A stretch of DNA of 38,940 nt from Candidatus Omnitrophota bacterium (GTDB taxonomy: Bacteria > Omnitrophota > Gorgyraeia > Gygaellales > Profunditerraquicolaceae), in assembly GCA_028715415.1 (NCBI GenBank), contig JAQURX010000017.1:1-38940 (forward strand). The letters run 5' to 3'. Position 1 is the stretch's first letter; every line of letters starts with the position of its first letter. Of the stretch, positions 32,452 through 38,940 are shown piece by piece. The position numbers and the translations under genes were made by a program. Under the pieces are notes generated by a model that did no database searches, was not told where the DNA came from, and worked only from the letters and a program-made list of their open reading frames with translations.

Positions 32452-33267
32452 ATGAAGAAATTGTTTGGTTTGGTAGCCTTATTGGCTATGGTTTTAAGTT
32501 TTTCAAGTGTTTATGCAGATGTTGACTTGTGGGGGGATTACACAGGTCCAGTAACACTAAAGTTTTCAGGATTTACAAATGGGACTATCTATAGCCCAAC
32601 TTCTGCTCCTAATTTTGATACAATAGAAGATGGCTGGGGTGTTGGTCGCGTAACTAGTGTTTCCGAAGGATTCTCGGGTTCTGGAAATCCTTTATGGGCT
32701 TTTGGTCCAACCAGTACATCCGAAGTCACTTATTACTATCATGATATTGTTGATTATGCTGTTGGTGATTTACCGGGTCAGATTCTTTCAAAAGGCGGTG
32801 TTTTTGATTTTTATTTGAATCCGGCTGGTAGCTTTAATAATATTAATGCTGCTGATCGTGCAACAGGTTTTACTCAAATTACCGGCGGAACTCCTCTTAT
32901 GAGAGCTTTCTTAGTACCTGGTATTCTTTTTCCTGATGATACTACAACTACTATTGAGCAAAGCTTGTTTCCTGTTAATGGAGGCGGTGTAATGGGTAAT
33001 GGAACCGCACTTGCTGCAATTGATCTTACAGGTGTTTGGGATACTGCTTTAGCAAGAGCAATTAACAGCAATGTATTTGCGAATAATGCTGATTTAAGAC
33101 TTGGTTTTACTATTAGTCCTAACACTGCAGATAATGGTTTTATGCTTGTTCATAATGATCCTGCGAATGCTGTTGTTACTCCCGAACCAATTAGCTCTGC
33201 TTTATTCTTATTAGGCGGCGCTGCATTAGTTGGTGGTAGATTAAAAAAGAAAAATCGTAAGGCATAA
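32452..33267 (+). CDS. PEP-CTERM surface protein, beta-rich, probably highly expressed
   Basis: 271 residues: signal peptide cleaved after VYA (about residue 22), a Gly/Asn/Thr/Ser-rich beta domain (about 23-240) without a recognised fold, and a C-terminal sorting signal PEPISSALFLLGGAALVGG followed by RLKKKNRKA. Exosortase processing and surface or exopolysaccharide association are expected from the tail. Two near-perfect promoters, a good AGGAGG and a strong terminator make an abundant product likely. It may be a structural surface protein; the sequence does not say which. Confidence 0.85.
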   Translation: MKKLFGLVALLAMVLSFSSVYADVDLWGDYTGPVTLKFSGFTNGTIYSPTSAPNFDTIEDGWGVGRVTSVSEGFSGSGNPLWAFGPTSTSEVTYYYHDIVDYAVGDLPGQILSKGGVFDFYLNPAGSFNNINAADRATGFTQITGGTPLMRAFLVPGILFPDDTTTTIEQSLFPVNGGGVMGNGTALAAIDLTGVWDTALARAINSNVFANNADLRLGFTISPNTADNGFMLVHNDPANAVVTPEPISSALFLLGGAALVGGRLKKKNRKA

Positions 33268-33286
33268 GTAGTTAGTTAAAAAATAC

Positions 33287-33326
33287 AATTAGGGACAGCC
33301 CTTAAAAGCTGTCCCTAATTTTTTTG
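33287..33326. terminator. Bidirectional intrinsic terminator between convergent genes
   Basis: AATTAGGGACAGC (33287-33299) pairs with GCTGTCCCTAATT (33308-33320), 13 bp, followed by T residues on the + strand. On the - strand the hairpin is followed by TGTATTTTTT, so it can also end the operon coming from the right. Confidence 0.88.
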
Positions 33327-33337
33327 TCTAAATTAAT

Positions 33338-34501
33338 TTAGAAGTAGAGTTTGGCTTGAGTATAGAAGAGGTTCTGGTAGTCTCCAAATTCACTTTGCTG
33401 GCTCCCCCAGAAGATTTGCGCGCCTATACATAAATCAAGATTGGTTGTTGCGTTGCAGCGTATTTCAGGGTTATAAAAACCGCTCCCTTTTTCCAAATCA
33501 AAGATAAAATAATTCGCTATCTTTGTAATTCCGGTAAGTTCATATTCCGCTCCGACAGATAAAAGATTCTTAAACATGCTTAATACTTGTTCTGAATAAA
33601 CAAATGAACTAAAGAATTGTTCAGGGTTATCCTGCGCCCCGCCATTATAAAAATATTCAGCAACAGTATAAAGTTTTGGATTAAAGTTGTGGTCTATTCC
33701 TAAGTTTACCCGGGCAAAATCTCTTTGTGTATCATCGCGTGTTGCAGTAATCTCTCCGCGAAATCCTGCTTGTTTAAGGTTTCCGTCAAAGTAAACCCCG
33801 AAAGTCCTTTCTTTTCTGTATTCTGCGGCAATAAATCCTAAGTCGTAATCCTTAATCCTTTCAGAAATTTTTACTCCCCAGCCGTTTCTGCTTCGGTTTT
33901 TGTAAGGCACATAAAGTAAATTTATAGAAGGTAGGCCTGCAGGAAAAAATTCTGTATTAAGCGCATCAACTCCGACTTGTTCATCCTTTTCTATATCAAG
34001 CGGAGAGACAGGATTAAAGATATCAAGGGTATGGTAAAAACGCATGCGCGACCAGTCAATTGCCTGCTTACCGGCGGTTACATGCATTTTATCACTCGTG
34101 TATTTTACGTATCCTCTGTAAAGCAGATGTTCCCAGTAGAAATGATCTTTGTCGCTTATTACTCTGTCTGCATCTAAGAAAGCAAGATTCTTCTGGTTCT
34201 TTTGCCTGATTAAATCAAAATCCGGGGTTTTTGAGAAATCGTTAAAGATCATGTTGTTATCATAAATAAAATGAAAGAGCAGGTTATCGCTGGGTTTGTA
34301 TTTTGCATCCAAGCGTAGGCGGTTAGTGTCAGAATAGTAACCTTGTTTTGTGTCTAAAGTTTTGGAAGTTGTGAAGATGTTTTTGTAGTATCCGCCCAAA
34401 GAGAATTCTTTTGTTTCAAAAAGTGAGGCTTGCGCAATATTGCAGCTTAAGAAGAGAAAAACTAGAAGGGAAAGGTAAGTTTTATTGAATTTTGCCATCA
34501 T
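33338..34501 (-). CDS. Outer-membrane beta-barrel protein, porin-like
   Basis: 387 residues: signal peptide (about 1-25, AQA then SLF) and alternating amphipathic strands throughout (for example LLFHFIYDNNMIF), ending in Phe (AKLYF), the outer-membrane barrel signature. The layout resembles DUF1302-type or alginate-export-type barrels, though I cannot name the family. It starts 20 bp inside the ATPase gene; an alternative ATG is one codon later. As the last gene of the LolA/ABC operon it could be the outer-membrane exit or the recipient of the transported substrate. Confidence 0.75.
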   Translation of the reverse strand: MMAKFNKTYLSLLVFLFLSCNIAQASLFETKEFSLGGYYKNIFTTSKTLDTKQGYYSDTNRLRLDAKYKPSDNLLFHFIYDNNMIFNDFSKTPDFDLIRQKNQKNLAFLDADRVISDKDHFYWEHLLYRGYVKYTSDKMHVTAGKQAIDWSRMRFYHTLDIFNPVSPLDIEKDEQVGVDALNTEFFPAGLPSINLLYVPYKNRSRNGWGVKISERIKDYDLGFIAAEYRKERTFGVYFDGNLKQAGFRGEITATRDDTQRDFARVNLGIDHNFNPKLYTVAEYFYNGGAQDNPEQFFSSFVYSEQVLSMFKNLLSVGAEYELTGITKIANYFIFDLEKGSGFYNPEIRCNATTNLDLCIGAQIFWGSQQSEFGDYQNLFYTQAKLYF

Positions 34502-35156
34502 GCAGATGATAGACTGTGTCAGCTTTATCCATTACAAGCTGGTCGTGAGTTGAGAAGAGGAATGTGATTTTGTGTTCACGATTAAGCCGGTGCATAAGTT
34601 CAATAAGCTCTCCGGCAGTAACGGAGTCAAGGTTTGCCGTTGGCTCATCAGCTAAAATCAGAGAGGGGGTAGTAGCAAGTGCGCGGGCAACTGCAACACG
34701 CTGTTGCTGTCCTCCGCTAAGTTGATTGGGATGTTTGTGCCGTAAGTCAGCAATATTTAATTCGGAAAGCAGGCTGATTGCTTTTGCCTGCCTTACTTTT
34801 GGTGAAACTCCTTGAAGCAATAATACATATTCAATATTTTCTTGTGCAGTAAGCTGATGAAAGAGATTATAGGCCTGAAAAACAAAGCCTATTTCTTTAA
34901 GGCGGAACTGGTAGAGTTTTTTAAGTGGGATATTGGTGATTTCAGTTCCATTAAAAATAATCGATCCGCTGGTTGGTGCGTCGAGGGCTCCGATTAGATT
35001 AAGCAAAGTAGTTTTTCCTGAGCCGGAAGGGCCTGCCAAGGTAGCAAAGTCGCCTTTTTTAAGCGTTAAATCAATTCCGCGCAAAGCCTCGGTAGTTACG
35101 CCTGTTTTTTCAACGTAATGTTTTGTTAGGGATTTAACTTCAACTAAATTTTGCAT
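34482..35156 (-). CDS. ABC transporter ATPase, LolD/MacB type
   Basis: 224 residues: Walker A GPSGSGKTTLLNLIG near residue 40, Q-loop FVFQAYNLFHQLTAQENI, signature LSGGQQQRVAVARAL near residue 143, Walker B LILADEPTANLD and the H-loop in FSTHDQ. This is the LolD/FtsE/MacB subgroup, which drives mechanotransmission permeases rather than classic substrate translocation. The partner permease gene ends 2 bp upstream. Confidence 0.93.
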   Translation of the reverse strand: MQNLVEVKSLTKHYVEKTGVTTEALRGIDLTLKKGDFATLAGPSGSGKTTLLNLIGALDAPTSGSIIFNGTEITNIPLKKLYQFRLKEIGFVFQAYNLFHQLTAQENIEYVLLLQGVSPKVRQAKAISLLSELNIADLRHKHPNQLSGGQQQRVAVARALATTPSLILADEPTANLDSVTAGELIELMHRLNREHKITFLFSTHDQLVMDKADTVYHLHDGKIQ

Positions 35157-35158
35157 AA

Positions 35159-36379
35159 TTATATGTGGTAAATTGCTTCTACCGGTTTTAAATTTGCAGC
35201 TCTGTATGCCGGATAAATGGAAACAATTATACTTGTTATTAATACTGTTGCGCCGTATTGCAGTAAGAATCCGGGCGCTAAGCGGGTATAAATAATTGAG
35301 CCGGTGTAATAGCTGTTAAGCGCAGTTGAAAACATAGATAAATCAATTCCGCGTGAGCCAAAATATATTATAGAAATAATCCCGATAAAATATCCGGTTG
35401 CAACCCCAATTAAGCCTAAGAGAAGGGACTCAAGGCCTACCATTTGCATTATTAAATTTGGTTTTGTCCCTAACGCAAGCATAATACCGAATTCGCGCGT
35501 GCGTTCAAGAATACCCATAAGAAGTGTATTTAAAATTCCCGCTGCTACTACTAAAAGCACGATAAGAAGGATAATATTAATGAAGGCAACATCAAATTCA
35601 ACCCATTGAATTACAATTGGGGAGATTTCCTGCCAAGGGAGGACTTCAAGTTCGTTATTATTAAGGTTTGTTTTGATTGTATTTGCAATTTCTTTGGCTT
35701 TCTCAACGTTATTTAAGCGAAGAGCAATTTCTGAAATGCGGCCGTCCATTACAAAAAGCTCTTGGGCTGCCTTAAGGGTGATAAGCGCAAAGCCCTTATC
35801 AATTTCATCGGCTCCAGTATCAAGAAACCCGCTGATACGATAAACCCCGCTGGCAAGGCTTCCGTCAAATCCCTGCCCCATAATTACAATCTTATCGTTA
35901 AGTTGGGCTTTAAGAATTGCTGCTAAGGATTTTCCAATAACAATTTCATTATCATTCGTGAGAAATTTTCCTGTTTTGATTCGTGTATTTAGTTTGGTAA
36001 CTTTAGGTTCGTTTTGCGGGTCAACTCCTATAAGCAGGGCTCCTGTTGAGCCTTCTGTTGAACTTAAAAGGACTGATTCTTTGATACGCGAGGAGGTTGT
36101 GATTACTCCTGTGGTATTTTTCAGAGTTTCGCTTAAGGAATTGTCTTGAGCTAAATTTTTTACAAGGCTCATATTAGCATGAAAACCTTTTTTATGGATT
36201 TGAATGTGCCCGCTTGCAAGGTCAGTATAATTTTCAATCATCTGGTAATGTGAGCCATCTACAAAAGCACGGACAAAGAGGAGGCTGGCAAAGCCAATTG
36301 CAATGGCAGAGATTGTGATGAATGAGCGGTATTTATTGCGGGTAATATTACGCCAAGCTATTGTGAAGAGTAATGGCAT
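35159..36379 (-). CDS. ABC permease, LolC/LolE-FtsX family
   Basis: 406 residues with the family plan: one N-terminal helix (RSFITISAIAIGFASLLFVRA), a large periplasmic domain (about 45-265) and three C-terminal helices (IILLIVLLVVAAGIL, the GLIGVATGYFIGI region and the ATVLITSIIVSIYPA region), with the FtsX-type segment LERTREFGIMLALGTKP between them. Members extract lipoproteins or move hydrophobic molecules from the inner membrane. Its start overlaps the LolA-like stop by one base. Only one permease gene is present, so a homodimer is likely. Confidence 0.9.
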   Translation of the reverse strand: MPLLFTIAWRNITRNKYRSFITISAIAIGFASLLFVRAFVDGSHYQMIENYTDLASGHIQIHKKGFHANMSLVKNLAQDNSLSETLKNTTGVITTSSRIKESVLLSSTEGSTGALLIGVDPQNEPKVTKLNTRIKTGKFLTNDNEIVIGKSLAAILKAQLNDKIVIMGQGFDGSLASGVYRISGFLDTGADEIDKGFALITLKAAQELFVMDGRISEIALRLNNVEKAKEIANTIKTNLNNNELEVLPWQEISPIVIQWVEFDVAFINIILLIVLLVVAAGILNTLLMGILERTREFGIMLALGTKPNLIMQMVGLESLLLGLIGVATGYFIGIISIIYFGSRGIDLSMFSTALNSYYTGSIIYTRLAPGFLLQYGATVLITSIIVSIYPAYRAANLKPVEAIYHI

Positions 36380-37146
36380 TATCGTTTTAAGTTGGCTAAA
36401 CTGAAAACTTCTTCTTTTACAGGTTTATTGTAAGTTACATCTATTACTTCAATTACTGTGGAGTTATTCTCTTTTACTAAAGAACGCATGGTCCAGGTTG
36501 TTGGAATTACGCGGTCAGACATTTTTTTCGGGTTTGTGTATTCTAATGTTTTAATGAGTTTACCGCGTTCATCATAAAACTCTTCTCTAAGCGGCATAAA
36601 ACCGTCTTTTTTTACCCAGAAAATAAGCATTCCCCACGTAACTGCAGCTTCCGGTTTGGGGGTAAGTTTAATCTTATAAGCAGGCTCGTTGTTAATTGTT
36701 TCTTCGTTTATGATTTCGTGAGTATAATCGTTTACGACGCTGCTTTCTTTGACTAAATCATCGTTAGTAAAGTCGCTTCCCATCCATGATTGCAGCATCA
36801 TTGAGGGAGGGATTTTGATCGTGCGTTCAACTTTTGGCAGGTAATTCCACATATTGCTGTCAATGCGCAAAGTTGTAATTCCTGCTTCTTTAACTGGAGA
36901 TTTGATGCGGATGAAAGATTTATTCCTGTCTTTTGAGATTGCATCAAGCTCTAAGACTCTGGTCCAGTTGGCAGTCGTGACAGTCATTTTATAACTGCCG
37001 CTAGAAGTATCCCCTCGCAAAAGGTCATCTCCTTGTTTAATCATATCTTTAGCAGAAGTTTCTGCAAAGCATACGGAGGCAGAGAGGAGGAGGAAAGATA
37101 AGAATAAACTTAAAGCTGACTTAGGCGTAGCTAAATTTTCTTTCAT
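36379..37146 (-). CDS. LolA-like outer-membrane lipoprotein-sorting family protein
   Basis: 255 residues from ATG (complement of 37144-37146); the TTG two codons earlier is less likely. A signal peptide (about 10-30, SVCFAETS) precedes a half-barrel LolA/LolB-like domain of the COG2834 / LolA_like type: FIRIKSPVKEAGITTLRID, NMWNYLPKVERTIKIPPSMM, WMGSDFTNDDLV. Such proteins carry a hydrophobic ligand across the periplasm. In an operon with LolC/E- and LolD-type subunits and an adenylate-forming ligase, it is probably a dedicated shuttle rather than housekeeping LolA. It overlaps the ligase gene by 26 bp. Confidence 0.85.
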   Translation of the reverse strand: MKENLATPKSALSLFLSFLLLSASVCFAETSAKDMIKQGDDLLRGDTSSGSYKMTVTTANWTRVLELDAISKDRNKSFIRIKSPVKEAGITTLRIDSNMWNYLPKVERTIKIPPSMMLQSWMGSDFTNDDLVKESSVVNDYTHEIINEETINNEPAYKIKLTPKPEAAVTWGMLIFWVKKDGFMPLREEFYDERGKLIKTLEYTNPKKMSDRVIPTTWTMRSLVKENNSTVIEVIDVTYNKPVKEEVFSLANLKR

Positions 37147-38554
37147 AATCAACTTCCATAAAATAAGGAAAAGTGTTGTAAGTGTAAAAGATAATATTTA
37201 GAGGTGCTTCGGAGTAGCGGCGCATTGCCACAGCCATTTTTTCTTTAACAATATCATTTAGTTGTTTCCCTTTCCTCAGTTGGATAAAAATATTTATGTG
37301 TGAATCTTGAGGAATAAGCTTGAAGGCTCCGGTAACTTGTGAGGCAAGTTCAAAATCAGAATAAATTGCCTCTTTTACTTCTTCAGGGAAAAGTGAGATG
37401 CCACCAACTTTGACATTTTGTCCACGGCCAAAGATAGAAATAAGGGGGAGCTTTAATTCAGGCATTAAGGCTTGTAGTCCAAGAGAGGAGAGGATTGATT
37501 TAAGTTTGTTGTAAGGAATAATTTTTCCCAAGTCCCCGGTTTTGTAACGCAACAACGGAATTTTCATTTGTTTGCTGAGCATTGAAATAACGATGTGATT
37601 TTGGCCAAACTCGGCAGGTATTTCTTCAATATAGGTGCGATGTGGGTAATAAACAAAAAGCATAGGGCAGACTAAAGTGCCTTTGCCGAAAAGCGCTTCG
37701 CGGAATTGCTGGTTAGTGTGAGCTAACCTGCGCAGTGCCATTGTGTTTTTTGTTTCATGAAAGATATTTAAGTCAAGTTCGGCAACCCCCATTGAAGAGC
37801 CGATAATCCCCGGGCTTTGCGGGTTATTCAAGTCTATGCCCATAAGATGCGCGATATAATTACGGTAATTTTCCGCAATTCCTTCTTCTCCGGTAATAAG
37901 GCTAAAACAGCCTTTCTTCCAGTTAATTCCTTGGTAATCCGCGCCGTCTTCAATAATTTTTTTAAGAAAGGAGCCTTCGCCGACAAGAACTGTTTGTTCA
38001 AAAAGATGAGAGAATTTCTTGATTACTGCCCAGACCATGTCTTCTCGGGTGCTGGTTTCCGCAATGGTAAGGCTGGTATTTACTTTTACCCCCATAGGCA
38101 GGCAGTTTATCAGTAAAGATTTTTTTTTGTCTATGTTAAAGGTGTAATTAAGCCCAAAGTCAATTGATTTGCTTGAAGTTTTAAGGTTTTCATTTGTGTT
38201 AACCCCGAATGAGAATATTCCTGAGTGTCCGGAACTCGTTAGCAGAGACTTAACGTTATTAAAATTCCCATCAAGGCATAAGTCAAGAATCTCATTTTCC
38301 TGAAAAGTGTTTACTTTGTCTAAGAAAGGGGCGTTTGCGATAAAACTTTTAATATCTTTGATGGAGGCTGGGTTAATTTGTTTTACGGCAAGTAATTTGC
38401 TATATGCAGGGGAGCGAATTGCTGCTCTTTGGAAGGTTGCAAGAACGTTTTTTTCGCTAAATCTTAAAAGTGATTCAGGGTCAGTTGATTTAAGAAGGTT
38501 TATAAGTTTCTTTCTTTTGTATTTTTCCAATTGCGTGGATAAATAACTAAGCAT
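37121..38554 (-). CDS. PaaK-like adenylate-forming ligase
   Basis: 477 residues from ATG (complement of 38552-38554). An upstream TTG at 38599 would lie before the promoter, so I exclude it. ANL-superfamily motifs: the phosphate loop LLTSSGHSGIFSFG near residue 105, RYKTGDLGKI and the hinge/C-terminal GRGQNVKVGGISLFPEEV. It resembles phenylacetate-CoA ligase (PaaK) and LuxE-like acyl-protein synthetases, so it activates a carboxylic acid as an AMP ester; substrate and acceptor (CoA or a carrier) are unknown. It is the first gene of the LolA/ABC/barrel operon. Confidence 0.8.
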   Translation of the reverse strand: MLSYLSTQLEKYKRKKLINLLKSTDPESLLRFSEKNVLATFQRAAIRSPAYSKLLAVKQINPASIKDIKSFIANAPFLDKVNTFQENEILDLCLDGNFNNVKSLLTSSGHSGIFSFGVNTNENLKTSSKSIDFGLNYTFNIDKKKSLLINCLPMGVKVNTSLTIAETSTREDMVWAVIKKFSHLFEQTVLVGEGSFLKKIIEDGADYQGINWKKGCFSLITGEEGIAENYRNYIAHLMGIDLNNPQSPGIIGSSMGVAELDLNIFHETKNTMALRRLAHTNQQFREALFGKGTLVCPMLFVYYPHRTYIEEIPAEFGQNHIVISMLSKQMKIPLLRYKTGDLGKIIPYNKLKSILSSLGLQALMPELKLPLISIFGRGQNVKVGGISLFPEEVKEAIYSDFELASQVTGAFKLIPQDSHINIFIQLRKGKQLNDIVKEKMAVAMRRYSEAPLNIIFYTYNTFPYFMEVDYERKFSYA

Positions 38555-38560
38555 AGGCTT

Positions 38561-38589
38561 ATTATAAAGGTATAATTTGATTCCGTCAA
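38561..38589 (-). promoter_or_regulatory. Consensus promoter of the - strand operon, leaderless geometry
   Basis: On the - strand TTGACG (38589-38584), 17-bp spacer, TATAAT (38566-38561). The ATG at 38554-38552 lies 6 nt after the -10 box, exactly where transcription should begin, and there is no ribosome site. Confidence 0.75.
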
Positions 38590-38634
38590 GAATTAGCAAT
38601 CAGATTGCATGTATTCTTCTTGCTGTGAGCCTTC

Positions 38635-38871
38635 TAAATGAATCTGCCGTCTTTTCTCGCTCAAGGTAGATTTTGCCCCTTCGGGGCCGCCAAAGGTTTT
38701 TCGCATTTCGGTGGCTGCTGAACTCGCGCCTCGTGTTCTCACTCGGCGCTCGAACAGCATCGCCATCCCGATATTGCCGCGCCCTATCGGTCGCGGCATC
38801 GGGATTCCCTCAATGCTCAAGCTGCTTTGGCTAAAATCTACATTCGCTCGAAAAGCCGACAGATTCATTTA
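38635..38871. repeat. Long imperfect inverted repeat with internal hairpins
   Basis: Bases 38635-38677 match the reverse complement of 38829-38871 at most positions (shared cores TAAATGAATCTG and GTAGATTTT). Inside are GCCCC-TTC-GGGGC (38675-38687) and ATCCCGAT...GCCGCG (38765-38781) paired with CGCGGC-ATCGGGAT (38792-38805). It is clearly more GC-rich than the flanks. A 91-codon frame on the - strand (38868-38593) spans it, but its ends are the two repeat arms, so I treat it as non-coding. The 38600-38634 stretch holds nothing I can identify. Confidence 0.7.
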
Positions 38872-38940
38872 ATAGTAAGTGTTTCAGCGGATGCCTTGGC
38901 TTGGTTCGCAGCAGGGCTTCCGGAAATTCGAGCGGGCATG
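38872..38940 (+). rRNA. Possible 5' end of 23S rRNA (partial, divergent after the first 35 bases)
   Basis: AGTAAGTGTTTCAGC followed by GGATGCCTTGGC (38889-38900) matches the start of bacterial 23S rRNA, where TAAG lies about 10 nt before GGATGCCTTGGC. The conserved GATGAAGGACG expected about 12 nt later is absent in the remaining 40 bases. Either an intervening sequence is inserted or this is a 23S fragment. No 16S rRNA or tRNA precedes it. Confidence 0.35.

Noticed and set aside
38593-38868. 91-codon - strand open frame across the inverted repeat
   Set aside because: Both ends of the frame are the arms of the inverted repeat and the middle is made of hairpins, so the open frame is more likely a by-product of GC-rich repeat sequence. 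Low certainty; similar frames in relatives would reopen the question.
1-38940. CRISPR array, prophage or transposase
   Set aside because: No regularly spaced repeats, cas genes, integrase, transposase or phage structural genes were seen on either strand.

Overview
The window (about 39 kb, AT-rich, densely coding) comes from a diderm, LPS-making bacterium. BamA, Skp/OmpH, a lipid A block (lpxD, fused lpxC-fabZ, lpxA, lpxI), two PEP-CTERM proteins, a Lol-type ABC transporter and a sulfide-type Thi4 together suggest an anaerobic member of the PVC lineage, most likely Candidatus Omnitrophota. That assignment is inference; no complete taxonomic marker is present. At the right edge the last ~70 bases resemble the 5' end of a 23S rRNA gene.

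Layout. (1) 1-10.6 kb: housekeeping and envelope genes on the + strand: tail of a probable L25/Ctc gene, pth, rpsF, ssb, rpsR, rplI, dnaB, then bamA, skp, lpxD, lpxC-fabZ, lpxA, lpxI. (2) 10.6-17.1 kb: a lone CBM48 protein, a COG0731-type radical SAM enzyme, and RNA-metabolism genes interleaved with tRNAs: tRNA-Arg(UCG), tRNA-Lys(CUU)-archease-rtcB, serS, a membrane protein, tRNA-Ser(UGA)-queC, tRNA-Ser(CGA). (3) 17.1-22.6 kb: accessory envelope genes (SIMPL protein, Cache-domain protein, SMR transporter, small membrane proteins, serine hydrolase lipoprotein, ferredoxin-nitroreductase) plus tRNA-Ser(GGA) preceded by a damaged 5' tRNA fragment that holds a palindromic insertion. (4) 22.6-31 kb: a two-gene cassette bounded by a 63-bp direct repeat of the nitroreductase 3' end, then a PEP-CTERM protein, an HD-GYP protein, GT2 and GT87-type glycosyltransferases, a TerC protein and an SGNH-like protein. 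(5) 31-33.3 kb: a TPP riboswitch with terminator controlling thi4, then a PEP-CTERM protein behind two near-consensus promoters and a structured leader. (6) 33.3-38.6 kb, - strand: a compact five-gene operon (adenylate-forming ligase, LolA-like protein, LolC/E-type permease, LolD-type ATPase, beta-barrel) behind one consensus promoter placed so that the mRNA would be leaderless. (7) 38.6-38.9 kb: a long structured inverted repeat abutting the 23S-like segment.

The observations I would follow first are the five-gene - strand operon as a possible dedicated export route for a ligase-activated product; three GC-rich palindromic insertions lying in or against structured RNAs (tRNA-Ser leader, TPP aptamer, 23S-like start); and the 63-bp direct repeat that betrays a recent cassette insertion or duplication.
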